Assembly: GCF_041379945.2 (NCBI RefSeq)
Contig: NZ_JBFTXJ020000001.1
Location: forward strand, 310,001-374,000
Direction: 5' to 3'
Origin: Aneurinibacillus sp. REN35
Lineage (GTDB): Bacteria > Bacillota > Bacilli > Aneurinibacillales > Aneurinibacillaceae
DNA: 64,000 nucleotides
How positions within the stretch are numbered: position 1 is the first letter of the stretch; every line of letters begins with the position of its first letter. The notes under the pieces are model-generated. The model did not search any database and was not told the origin of the DNA. It saw only the letters and a program-made list of their open reading frames with translations. Shown piece after piece: positions 16,321-24,396 of this stretch. The translations under genes were made by a program, and so were the position numbers.

Positions 16321-17112
16321 ATGGCTAGATACAAAGACGAAGCAGAAGCATTGGCGAATTATGACCCAAAACAATATCGTACGCCGGATGGCTATACGAG
16401 TGACATCGCTGTATTCACTATCGTTTCTGATGAGAAAGATGAAATGAAGCGTACCGTAAAAATATTGCTTATTAAACGGGCTGCACTTGATGCCGAAGGT
16501 GAACCGAACATTGAAGGTGGCAAATGGGCGCTGCCTGGGGGCTTTATTGTACCGCCGGAGACGGCATACGAAGCAGCTAAACGGGAACTGAGAGAGGAAA
16601 CAGGCGTCGAGAATATTCATATCCAGCATTATGGTGTATATGATGCATGGGGACGCGATCCGCGCGGCTGGATTATTTCCAATGCACATTATGCGATTGT
16701 ATCAGAGGAGGCTTTGGCGAGGCGGAGAGCGGCAGATGATGCAGCGGAGGTAGCGTTGTTCGACTTAGCGGAGGTTGGCAATATACAGTTGGCTTTTGAT
16801 CATCGGGCAATCATTGAGGATGCGGTGAAAGTTGTCAAATCAGATATGCTGACAACGACCGTAGCGAAGAATTTTTTGCCTGAGGAGTTTAAGTTAGAAG
16901 AACTACGGACCGTATTGCTTGCGGTCATTGATGACCCTGTGATTAGCGTAAAGTCGGCTTTTTTCAGAAAAGCGCCATCATTACCGTTTATCACAGAAGC
17001 GCTTGATGAGCATAACAAGCCAAAGGTTACTACACCGACAGGCAGGGCGAAGAGGCCAACACAGTTGTATCGTTTTGTTGATGTATGGATAACGCCGTCG
17101 ATCTGGCGGTAA
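16321..17112 (+). CDS. nrtR: NrtR, Nudix-related transcriptional regulator of NAD metabolism
   Basis: A 263-aa two-domain protein: an N-terminal Nudix domain and a C-terminal winged helix. The Nudix box G-x5-E-x7-RELREETGV (residues 74-96) is intact, so some ADP-ribose-pyrophosphatase activity may remain, although NrtR proteins mainly sense ADP-ribose or NAD derivatives. The C-terminal half (KLEELRTVLLAV, LPFITEALDEH, RPTQLYRF) matches the NrtR HTH region. It stands directly before the nicotinamide salvage operon and shares an operator with it. Autoregulation is likely, since the operator overlaps its own start of transcription. Confidence 0.88.
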   Translation: MARYKDEAEALANYDPKQYRTPDGYTSDIAVFTIVSDEKDEMKRTVKILLIKRAALDAEGEPNIEGGKWALPGGFIVPPETAYEAAKRELREETGVENIHIQHYGVYDAWGRDPRGWIISNAHYAIVSEEALARRRAADDAAEVALFDLAEVGNIQLAFDHRAIIEDAVKVVKSDMLTTTVAKNFLPEEFKLEELRTVLLAVIDDPVISVKSAFFRKAPSLPFITEALDEHNKPKVTTPTGRAKRPTQLYRFVDVWITPSIWR

Positions 17113-17118
17113 TATTGT

Positions 17119-17151
17119 AAAGGGTGGAGATAAATCCATCACCCTTTTTTA
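17119..17151 (+). terminator. Terminator after nrtR
   Basis: AAAGGGTG pairs with CACCCTTT around a 16-nt loop, followed by TTT. It separates nrtR from the pnc operon. Confidence 0.8.
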
Positions 17152-17161
17152 TACTTAATAA

Positions 17162-17183
17162 TTAACAATTTGATAATTGATAA
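17162..17183 (+). promoter_or_regulatory. NrtR operator of the pncA-pncB-nadD operon
   Basis: A 22-bp element starting TTAACAATTT and ending AATTGATAA. Its reverse complement agrees with the element at 16225-16246 at 19 of 22 positions. It lies 20 bp before the pncA start. A GATAAT -10-like hexamer (17172-17177) sits within it. Confidence 0.65.
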
Positions 17184-17203
17184 TTTAAAAGGAGATGTGA
17201 AAA

Positions 17204-17752
17204 ATGAAAAGAGCATTGCTTGTCATTGACTACACGAGGGATTTTATTGATGGGGCTTTGCCTGTTGGCCAACCGGGTGCAGCGATTGAGAATCGTCTTG
17301 CTACCATCACCGAAGAAGCAATTGTGCAGGGAGATTATGTTGTGTTTGCGGTAGATAAACACCAGGCGCATGATCCTTATCATCCTGAGACGACTTTGTT
17401 TCCTCCCCATAATATTGAAGGCACGAGCGGACGCGCGTTATATGGTCGACTTCAAAATATATACACGACCTATCAGGATAGGGGGAATGTGATGTATATG
17501 GATAAAACAAGGTACAGCTCTTTTGTCGGAACCAATCTGGAAATTCAACTGCGCGCAAGACAGATTCAAGAGATACATCTTGTAGGCGTCTGTACGGATA
17601 TTTGTGTTTTGCATGCTGCTGTAGATGCCTATAATAAGGGATTTCGCATTACGGTTCATGAGGATGCTGTCGCAAGCTTTAATCAGGTCGGGCATAATTG
17701 GGCGCTGCAACATATGAAGCATTGTCTTGGTGCAACGATTTGCAGCCTGTAG
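17204..17752 (+). CDS. pncA: Nicotinamidase
   Basis: A 182-aa cysteine hydrolase that converts nicotinamide to nicotinate in NAD salvage. The catalytic triad is visible as Asp9 (VIDYTRDF), Lys101 (DKTRYSSF) and Cys134 (VGVCTDICVLHAA). The metal site is DKHQAHD at residues 51-57. AAAGGAGATG precedes the ATG. It is the first gene of the operon with pncB and an adenylyltransferase, behind an NrtR-type operator, so the operon would be repressed when NAD is plentiful. Confidence 0.93.
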   Translation: MKRALLVIDYTRDFIDGALPVGQPGAAIENRLATITEEAIVQGDYVVFAVDKHQAHDPYHPETTLFPPHNIEGTSGRALYGRLQNIYTTYQDRGNVMYMDKTRYSSFVGTNLEIQLRARQIQEIHLVGVCTDICVLHAAVDAYNKGFRITVHEDAVASFNQVGHNWALQHMKHCLGATICSL

Positions 17753-17788
17753 AGAAGACATTCACATTCATCATGGGAGGGATTACGA

Positions 17789-19252
17789 ATGGAGAAGCGA
17801 TACACTGATGACAGTCTGGCATTGCATACCGATTTGTATCAGATAAATATGACAGAGACGTATTGGGAGGATGGTATGCATAATCGAAAAGCCGTGTTTG
17901 AATTGTACTTTCGAAAGCTGCCATTTGGAAACGGGTATGGTGTATTTGCGGGACTTGAACGAATTATTGAGTATATGGAAGCATTTTGTTTTACGGAAAG
18001 CGATCTTGCATATCTTCGTGAAGAGGCCGGGTATGGCGAAGATTTTCTTTCGTACTTACAAACGATTCGCTTTACAGGTACGATTCGGGCAATGCGTGAG
18101 GGAGAAATTGTATTCCATAATGAGCCGATTCTACGTATTGAAGCGCCCCTTGCAGAAGCACAATTAATTGAGACTGCGCTGCTCAATATCGTAAACTATC
18201 AGACCCTCATTGCCACCAAAGCGTCCCGTATCAAGCAAGTGGCCGGAGAAGATCGACTGATGGAATTCGGGACACGGCGCGCCCATGAATTTGACGCAGC
18301 CATCTGGGGTACAAGAGCCGCTTATATAGGCGGATTTGATGCGACAAGCAATGTGCGGGCAGGGAAGAAGTTCGGCATTCCTGTCTCCGGTACACATGCC
18401 CATGCTCTGGTGCAGGCGTATAGGGATGAATATATCGCCTTTCATAAATACGCTCGCCGTCACAAAGACTGCACTTTCTTGGTAGATACGTATGATACAT
18501 TGAAGTCCGGTATTCCAACGGCCATTAGAGTAGCGAAGGAACTGGGAGAAAAAATAAATTTTACGGCCATTCGCCTAGATAGCGGAGATCTTGCCCGTCT
18601 ATCAAAAGAAGCAAGGATCATGCTGGATGCTGCCGGATTTGTAAACACGAAGATTATCGCTTCCAATGATCTCGATGAGCATACGATAGCCGCATTGAAA
18701 ATGCAGGGGGCAAAAATTGACGCGTGGGGAATTGGAACCAAAGTCATCACAGCCTATGATCAGCCGGCGCTTGGTGCTGTATATAAGCTGGCGGCCATTG
18801 AAGATGAAAACGGACATATGATAGATACGATAAAAATCTCTTCCAATCCAAATAAAATTACGACGCCTGGAATGAAGCGGCTGTATCGGATCATTAACTC
18901 GATTAATCATCATGCGGAAGGCGATTACATTGCATTGGAGAATGAATCTCCACAGAAAGAACCGAAGCTTCATATGTTCCATCCCGATTATCCGCATATC
19001 GGCAAGGTAGTAACAAACTTTGAAGCAAGAGAGCTGCACACAGATATTTACCGCGATGGTCAGCTTGTATATGATAAGCCGACGATCCATCAAGTAAAGG
19101 CATTTGCACAGCACAATCTCACGTATTTATGGGAAGAATATACACGTATGATGCATCCTCAGGAATATCCGGTTGATTTAAGCCAGGCATGTTGGGATAA
19201 CAAGATGCATGCGATCGAAAAAATTCAAGCAAGGGTAAAAGGAATACAATAA
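17789..19252 (+). CDS. pncB: Nicotinate phosphoribosyltransferase
   Basis: A 487-aa enzyme that makes nicotinate mononucleotide from nicotinate and PRPP with ATP hydrolysis, the second step of the salvage pathway. Family motifs include LALHTDLYQINM at the N-terminus, FGTRRAHEFDAA, the catalytic-histidine region VSGTHAHALVQ, and AIRLDSGDLA with ASNDLDE. The length matches the Gram-positive type. GGGAGG lies about nine bases before the ATG, and the gene follows pncA by 36 bp. Confidence 0.95.
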   Translation: MEKRYTDDSLALHTDLYQINMTETYWEDGMHNRKAVFELYFRKLPFGNGYGVFAGLERIIEYMEAFCFTESDLAYLREEAGYGEDFLSYLQTIRFTGTIRAMREGEIVFHNEPILRIEAPLAEAQLIETALLNIVNYQTLIATKASRIKQVAGEDRLMEFGTRRAHEFDAAIWGTRAAYIGGFDATSNVRAGKKFGIPVSGTHAHALVQAYRDEYIAFHKYARRHKDCTFLVDTYDTLKSGIPTAIRVAKELGEKINFTAIRLDSGDLARLSKEARIMLDAAGFVNTKIIASNDLDEHTIAALKMQGAKIDAWGIGTKVITAYDQPALGAVYKLAAIEDENGHMIDTIKISSNPNKITTPGMKRLYRIINSINHHAEGDYIALENESPQKEPKLHMFHPDYPHIGKVVTNFEARELHTDIYRDGQLVYDKPTIHQVKAFAQHNLTYLWEEYTRMMHPQEYPVDLSQACWDNKMHAIEKIQARVKGIQ

Positions 19253-19278
19253 AAACGTGAAAAAAGGAGAGCGATACT

Positions 19279-19902
19279 ATGGCTCGTTATGGCATCTACG
19301 GTTCTGCATTCGATCCGGTGACCTATGCTCACTTGTGGACGGCAAAAACAGTAGCAACAAGACGCAAGCTCGATAAAATTTTCTTCGTTCCTTCAAGTGA
19401 TGAACGAGAGGACAAAGACCGGCAGCTAACCTCCGGGAAGCATCGGCTGGCTATGCTTCACCTCGCTGTACAGGGCCATCCTTTGTTTGAGGTGTCGGAT
19501 GTGGAAGTACAAGCGGAGGGATGGGAGCAATACACGTATTATACGATGGAGCACTTCAAGAAGAAGCATCCGGAAGATGAGTTGTTTTTCATCATGGGTG
19601 CAGACAATCTGGCGAGTATCTCTTCCTGGACAAAAGGCGAGGAGCTAATCAAGGAAAATAAATTTATTGTGATGGCCAGAGAGGGCTTCAATATGCTTGA
19701 AATTATCGCCAAAGATCCGATGCTGCGAAACCACGAGATGGATACGTTTGATCTGCTTCACAAAGGTCTCCAGATGGAGATTAGCTCGACCTATATACGT
19801 GAAGAATTCAGCTTTGGCGGCGATCCGGAGTTCCTGCTTCCCGATGCTTGTTATCAATACATTATTGAGCACAATCTGTATGGTCCCTCCACCCGTATGT
19901 AA
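19279..19902 (+). CDS. NadD-like nicotinate-nucleotide adenylyltransferase
   Basis: A 207-aa nucleotidyltransferase that should form nicotinate adenine dinucleotide, completing the salvage operon. The (H/T)xGH motif appears as TYAH in GSAFDPVTYAHL, with an alanine in place of the glycine. The ISSTYIREE motif near the C-terminus binds the ATP phosphates, and FIMGADNLAS is typical of NadD. The housekeeping nadD is usually elsewhere (next to rsfS), so this is probably a paralogue dedicated to salvage. AAAGGAGAG precedes the ATG. Confidence 0.82.
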   Translation: MARYGIYGSAFDPVTYAHLWTAKTVATRRKLDKIFFVPSSDEREDKDRQLTSGKHRLAMLHLAVQGHPLFEVSDVEVQAEGWEQYTYYTMEHFKKKHPEDELFFIMGADNLASISSWTKGEELIKENKFIVMAREGFNMLEIIAKDPMLRNHEMDTFDLLHKGLQMEISSTYIREEFSFGGDPEFLLPDACYQYIIEHNLYGPSTRM

Positions 19903-19937
19903 TATAATGAGTGGTGGAAAAGGATGGGGGGAACAAC

Positions 19938-20813
19938 ATGAACAGACAGATGCCCGGCTTACTCCTGCTCATACTCGTATGTATGGTGCCGCTTGGCTGT
20001 GTTCCGAATGGAGAGGTTGCTCCATCACACCAAACAAACACGTCACATACGGCGGGAGAATTGGAGGTACATTACCTTGATATTGGTCAAGGAGATAGCA
20101 TCTATATCAAAACTCCAGCGGGAGAGGATATTCTCATTGACGGCGGCAAAAATGCGGCAGGAAAGCGTGTCGTTAATGCCCTCAAAAGCTACGGTGTTGA
20201 AGATATTGAGATGCTCATTAGTACACATCCGGACTCCGATCATGTAGGAGGCCTTGATGATGTGCTGAAGGCTTTTCCTGTTAAAGCGGTGTACGCGCCA
20301 AAAGTAGCCCATACGACAGAGACGTATATGGATTTTCTCCAGGCGGTAAAAGCGGAGGGAGTGAGAATTACATCAGCGAAAGCAGGCGTCATCCTCCCGC
20401 TACAAGATGTGACGGCAGCTTTTGTTGGACCGGTAAAAGAATATGCAAGTACGGATTTGAATGATTGGAGTGCGGTTCTTCATCTAACGTATGGTACGAC
20501 ATCCTTCCTTTTTACGGGTGATGCGGAAATCAAGGCGGAAAAGAACATGGTGGCGACGAAACAGCCAATACAGGCAGATGTAATAAAAGTAGGACATCAT
20601 GGCGCAAGGACGTCAACAAGTGCGGTGTTTATAAAAGCCGTACAGCCAACCTATGCGATCATCAGTGTCGGAAAGAACAGCTATGGCCATCCGCATCCAG
20701 AAATTACGAATCGGTTAAAAGCGGAGAAGATAACAACGCTTCGAACGGATCAAAAAGGCACCATTACAGCTATGAGTGACGGGAAGACGATATCTTTTAC
20801 AACCGAGCGGTAG
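19938..20813 (+). CDS. Secreted ComEC/Rec2-like metallo-beta-lactamase-fold lipoprotein
   Basis: A 291-aa protein with a lipoprotein signal (LLLLILVCMVPLGC, lipid-modified Cys near residue 17) and a metallo-beta-lactamase fold like the hydrolase domain of the competence protein ComEC. Metal motif THPDSDHVGG (HxxxDH), LFTGDAE and KVGHHGARTST are visible. It probably acts as a nuclease or phosphodiesterase at the outer face of the membrane. ATG 19938 follows GGGGGG. The DUF3006 partner starts 12 bp downstream, a known pairing. Confidence 0.88.
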   Translation: MNRQMPGLLLLILVCMVPLGCVPNGEVAPSHQTNTSHTAGELEVHYLDIGQGDSIYIKTPAGEDILIDGGKNAAGKRVVNALKSYGVEDIEMLISTHPDSDHVGGLDDVLKAFPVKAVYAPKVAHTTETYMDFLQAVKAEGVRITSAKAGVILPLQDVTAAFVGPVKEYASTDLNDWSAVLHLTYGTTSFLFTGDAEIKAEKNMVATKQPIQADVIKVGHHGARTSTSAVFIKAVQPTYAIISVGKNSYGHPHPEITNRLKAEKITTLRTDQKGTITAMSDGKTISFTTER

Positions 20814-20825
20814 GGAGGTAGAGTG

Positions 20826-21047
20826 ATGAGGCATAAGAAAATCATTCTGGATCGTTTTGAAGAAAACATAGCGGTACTTGAGATAGAGGGCGAGAGTCGG
20901 GATGTGCCTAGAACCCTGCTTCCCAAAGACGCCAAGCCTGGCGATGTACTTGTGCTAACAGATGGAAAGTATATGATTGATGAAAAAACCACAGATGAGC
21001 GAAGGAAAGCTGTGCAAAGACTGATGAATGAGTTATGGGAAGACTAG
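20826..21047 (+). CDS. DUF3006 domain protein
   Basis: A 73-aa protein with the DUF3006 pattern: an N-terminal ILDRFEENIAVLEI strand pair, then PRTLLPKDAKPGDVL and a charged C-terminal helix. Its function is unknown. It usually sits next to ComEC-like MBL proteins, as here. ATG 20826 has GGGAGG seven bases before it. A strong terminator follows. Confidence 0.8.
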   Translation: MRHKKIILDRFEENIAVLEIEGESRDVPRTLLPKDAKPGDVLVLTDGKYMIDEKTTDERRKAVQRLMNELWED

Positions 21048-21067
21048 AAATTGAATGAGTCGTACAT

Positions 21068-21101
21068 AAACAACCGACCTTATTTTGGGTCGGTTGTTTT
21101 G
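21068..21101 (+). terminator. Terminator after the DUF3006 gene
   Basis: AAACAACCGACC pairs perfectly with GGTCGGTTGTTT around TTATTTTG, ending in a T-run. Confidence 0.9.
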
Positions 21102-21194
21102 TGGATAGGATAAATTTTTTGATTATACATGTAAATTAGCGCAACTTTTTCCTTTTATTTGAAGTATAAAATTGTAAAAAAAGGAAGTGGTTAG

Positions 21195-21509
21195 ATGGAG
21201 ATGAATGATTCAATCATTTTAATCATTGTTGCTATAAATTTCTTGCTAATTGGTATTCTGCCCTTCTTATCTTCGCTTAAAGCTAAATATTATACGTGCT
21301 TGATCTATATAGCGTTCAATCGAGAGGAATATACAAAAATTCAAAGCAAGTTGAAATCGAAAAATGTGTCCTTTTTGGTAAAGACCAGCTCTCATAAGGA
21401 TTATTCTATCGTGACGGGAGCATCAGAGGACACCAAATGCCAACAATACCACATTTATGTTCAGGAGAGAACTAAATATAAAGCTAAGAAAGCGATCCAC
21501 AGCACCTAA
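21195..21509 (+). CDS. Small membrane-anchored hypothetical protein
   Basis: A 104-aa protein with one N-terminal hydrophobic segment (IILIIVAINFLLIGILPF, residues 7-24) and a basic soluble tail with tyrosines (KDYSIVTGAS, YHIYVQERTKYKAKKA). No family is recognised. An AAGGAAGTGG ribosome binding site precedes the ATG. It stands alone between the DUF3006 terminator and the convergent STAS gene. Confidence 0.6.
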   Translation: MEMNDSIILIIVAINFLLIGILPFLSSLKAKYYTCLIYIAFNREEYTKIQSKLKSKNVSFLVKTSSHKDYSIVTGASEDTKCQQYHIYVQERTKYKAKKAIHST

Positions 21510-21531
21510 TGCTTCGTATCATTGAAATGCG

Positions 21532-22023
21532 TTAGTCTTTACTCTTTTGAAGCGATAGCTTTTTCTGCTTCATTAAATACGTAAGTGCATATGAAAAATT
21601 TAAAAATGTTTTCAGCTTCTGGTACACCGTTTCTTCTAAATGTATAAGTTCGCGCGCAATGGCAGGAGAAAATCCTGTAAATAAAGTTTGAATCCCCATC
21701 AGGCGTAATGTACTTGTCAGCTTCTGAATATAAGATCCGAAGATACCCAGATCTAAGCCCTGTATATGTTCTGTTGTAACACCCGTAAAATCAACAACGA
21801 TCGTCGTGACGTTCTTATTATAGGGGCTTTCTATGATTGTCGAAATGATCATCTCAAGCCGTTGGGCTGTTAGCTTACCCGTGATTGGCACAAGATTCGT
21901 CTCAGGAATAATCGAAGGAATGATAGGAACAGATATATGCTCGATCATCTGTTTATACTCTTCGAGTTCATTCCTAAGTTGAATAATCTCTTCTCTCAGT
22001 ACATCATTTTCATTTGTACTCAT
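21532..22023 (-). CDS. STAS-domain protein (RsbR/RsbS-like)
   Basis: A 163-aa protein with a short N-terminal coiled coil (NDVLREEIIQLRNELEEY) followed by a STAS domain (about residues 40-145): PIIPETNLVPITGKLT, TTIVVDFTGVTTEH and TLRLMGIQTLFTGFSP. Such proteins take part in stressosome-type control of sigma-B or in anti-sigma-antagonist switches. The Ser/Thr phosphorylation position appears as Thr in FTGVTTEH. Start 22023 is chosen for its GAGGA site; a longer frame begins with an unsupported TTG. No kinase is adjacent. Confidence 0.78.
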   Translation of the reverse strand: MSTNENDVLREEIIQLRNELEEYKQMIEHISVPIIPSIIPETNLVPITGKLTAQRLEMIISTIIESPYNKNVTTIVVDFTGVTTEHIQGLDLGIFGSYIQKLTSTLRLMGIQTLFTGFSPAIARELIHLEETVYQKLKTFLNFSYALTYLMKQKKLSLQKSKD

Positions 22024-22267
22024 ATCCCGTAGTATCCTCACATTTTTATTTTTGGTGTGTAGCAAAGTGTACGATTCATTCTTCCTTGTCTCTTTCTTTA
22101 TAAATGTACTACTAAGGGGGCCTTTTTAACAAGGTTCTTATTGTAGGTGAGTCATTGTATTTTTGTTTTATACATTGGGACACATCGGCTGCATATAACA
22201 GGAGCTGCATCGTTTACAATAGAAATGGAATGTATTTTTATATCGAATTATAGAAAGGAAGAGATGC

Positions 22268-22945
22268 ATGCTGCCTGTGATCCTGGTTATTGATGATGAT
22301 AAACACATACGTGAGCTGCTTCGCTTTTATTTAAATAAAGAGGGGTATCATGTAGTGGAAGCTGAGGATGGGAGCGAGGCGTCAGCTATTATCATGCAGC
22401 AAACGGTTACGCTTGCCATTATTGATGTCATGCTTCCACATAAGGATGGGTTTGCTATTTGCCGAGAGATCCGCGATCTTCTTGATATCCCGATCCTAAT
22501 GCTAACAGCTAAGGGAGAGACGGAAGATAAAGTCAAAGGGTTCCTGTCGGGAACGGATGACTATATGGTAAAACCTTTTGAAGTTGAAGAACTGCTGTTT
22601 CGTGTGAAGGCGCTGCTGCGAAGGTATAAAGTCGTATCGGCTAAGGTTCTTACGATTCACGAGGTAGTAATTAACCAGAATACATATGAGGTACATATCG
22701 GAGAAGAAATACTGGTTCTGCCGCTGAAGGAATTTCAGCTTCTTTCTACATTGGCTAGCTACCCCAATCAGCTATTTACACGCGATCAATTGCTTGATGC
22801 CGTATGGGGTGCAGATTTCGAAGGTGATGCGCGAACGATTGATGTTCATATTAAGCGTTTGCGGGAAAAGTTCTATCCTAGAACCGACGCATTCAGTATT
22901 ACAACCATCCGGGGGCTCGGGTATAAGTTAGAGGTGAAGGTGTGA
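22268..22945 (+). CDS. hssR: Heme response regulator HssR
   Basis: A 225-aa OmpR-family regulator: receiver (phospho-acceptor Asp in LAIIDVMLPHKDGF, about residue 54) and winged-helix output domain. SGTDDYMVKPFEVEELLFR, LPLKEFQLLSTLASYPNQLF and GDARTIDVHIKRLREKF track staphylococcal HssR closely. With HssS it senses heme and switches on the HrtBA efflux system encoded next. AAAGGAAGAG precedes the ATG. The stop overlaps the hssS GTG. Confidence 0.88.
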   Translation: MLPVILVIDDDKHIRELLRFYLNKEGYHVVEAEDGSEASAIIMQQTVTLAIIDVMLPHKDGFAICREIRDLLDIPILMLTAKGETEDKVKGFLSGTDDYMVKPFEVEELLFRVKALLRRYKVVSAKVLTIHEVVINQNTYEVHIGEEILVLPLKEFQLLSTLASYPNQLFTRDQLLDAVWGADFEGDARTIDVHIKRLREKFYPRTDAFSITTIRGLGYKLEVKV

Positions 22946-24321
22946 TACATAGTTTATACACCCGCATTGTATTTATGGTCATATTGATTTCGATCATGAG
23001 CAGTATCCTCGCCTTTTTTATCTCCAATGCGTATTATCAGGCGAACCTGAAGGAATACAATGAACAAAAAATCATGCGGATAGGCGAAGAAATTGTCTCA
23101 TTATATGGCACGAACTCCACGCTATCCATGGATGAATACTTTAAAAAAATCGCCAACATGAACTTTCAACTGTACGTATTCGATGAACGCTATGAACGAA
23201 AAATATACGGGGCAAGGCTGGGCGAGGAGGAGATTAGCCGAAGCGTCATACAAGATGTTTTAGGTGGAAACAAATACAACGGAATTTCTCAATATCAAAG
23301 CGGTTTATTCGTTACGGGATTTTTCAAAAGCGATATTAAAAATAGCGTCGGCTTACCCCTGCGCATTGGCGAAAATAAATATGCTGTATTTGTACGGCCG
23401 AATATTGAACAGCAGTTTGGTGAAGTGCATATTATCTTTGGTATTCTGGTTGCCTTTACGTTTTTATTTACGCTGATGTTTGTTTTGGTGTTTACCCGCT
23501 TTCTTGTAAAGCCGCTTCGTGTGTTGAAGGGGGCAACAAGAAAGATCAGTGAAGGGAACTATAAGATTGCGTTGGATTATACGCGCAGGGATGAGTTTGG
23601 CGAACTGGCGAAAGACTTTTCAGCGATGGCCGCTTCATTGGAGAAGCTTGAGAGCATGCGACAGGAATTCGTCTCCAATGTCTCACATGAGATTCAGTCT
23701 CCGTTAACGTCGATTAAGGGATTTTCTAAGGCGCTGCAATCCGAAGAGTTGCCGGAGGAACAGCGGATATATTATCTGAAGATCATTGAGAAGGAAAGCA
23801 CACGTTTATCGGCTCTCAGTAAACAATTGCTTATGCTCGCTTCGCTTGATAAAGGAGCTGTGCCATTAAAAAAGACAACATATCAGCTTGATGCACAAAT
23901 TCGTGAAGTGCTGCTGCTGACAGAATGGCAATGGAGTGCAAAGCATATTAATGTAGAGCTTGAGATGGATGAGGTATCTATCTATGCCGACTACAATCTT
24001 TTACAGCAGGTATGGACTAATTTGATTACCAATAGCATTAAGTTTATGGAGCCGCATGGAAAGCTGACGATCCGGTTGCATAGCGGCAAGCATATTCATG
24101 TAGAAATCTCAGATACAGGGGTCGGGATTAAAGAAGAAGACCTTCCCCATATTTTCGAACGGTTTTATAAAGCGAGTAAGTCAAGAAGTCGTACAGAGGG
24201 AGGCAGCGGACTTGGTCTTTCTATCGTCAAAAAAATTATTGAGCTGCACGATGGTAAGATTACAATTGCTAGCATTCGCCAAGAAGGCACGACCTTTACG
24301 ATTGAATTTCCTCATTTGTAA
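22942..24321 (+). CDS. hssS: Heme sensor histidine kinase HssS
   Basis: A 459-aa membrane histidine kinase: TM1 (about residues 9-30), an extracellular or membrane-interface sensor of about 130 residues with FVTGFFKSD as in HssS, TM2 (about 165-187), HAMP, HisKA with SHEIQSPLTSIKG (phospho-His) and HATPase with NLITNSIKF, SDTGVGI and GGSGLGLSI. Gln occurs where many kinases have Lys or Arg after HEI. The GTG start overlaps the hssR stop by 4 bp. Function is assigned by similarity and by the neighbouring hrtBA. Confidence 0.87.
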   Translation: MIHSLYTRIVFMVILISIMSSILAFFISNAYYQANLKEYNEQKIMRIGEEIVSLYGTNSTLSMDEYFKKIANMNFQLYVFDERYERKIYGARLGEEEISRSVIQDVLGGNKYNGISQYQSGLFVTGFFKSDIKNSVGLPLRIGENKYAVFVRPNIEQQFGEVHIIFGILVAFTFLFTLMFVLVFTRFLVKPLRVLKGATRKISEGNYKIALDYTRRDEFGELAKDFSAMAASLEKLESMRQEFVSNVSHEIQSPLTSIKGFSKALQSEELPEEQRIYYLKIIEKESTRLSALSKQLLMLASLDKGAVPLKKTTYQLDAQIREVLLLTEWQWSAKHINVELEMDEVSIYADYNLLQQVWTNLITNSIKFMEPHGKLTIRLHSGKHIHVEISDTGVGIKEEDLPHIFERFYKASKSRSRTEGGSGLGLSIVKKIIELHDGKITIASIRQEGTTFTIEFPHL

Positions 24322-24327
24322 TCAATT

Positions 24328-24360
24328 GTTCATATTCCGTTCATTTTCGCATCTTATCAT
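24328..24360 (+). promoter_or_regulatory. HssR direct repeat and promoter of hrtBA
   Basis: GTTCATATT (24328-24336), two bases, then GTTCATTTT (24339-24347) matches the published HssR direct repeat GTTCATATT-N2-GTTCATATT with one mismatch. A -10-like TATCAT lies at 24355-24360, so the repeat overlaps the -35 region, as expected for an activator. Confidence 0.85.
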
Positions 24361-24396
24361 AACAACGTAGAGAAAATAGGAATGGAGATGAACAGC

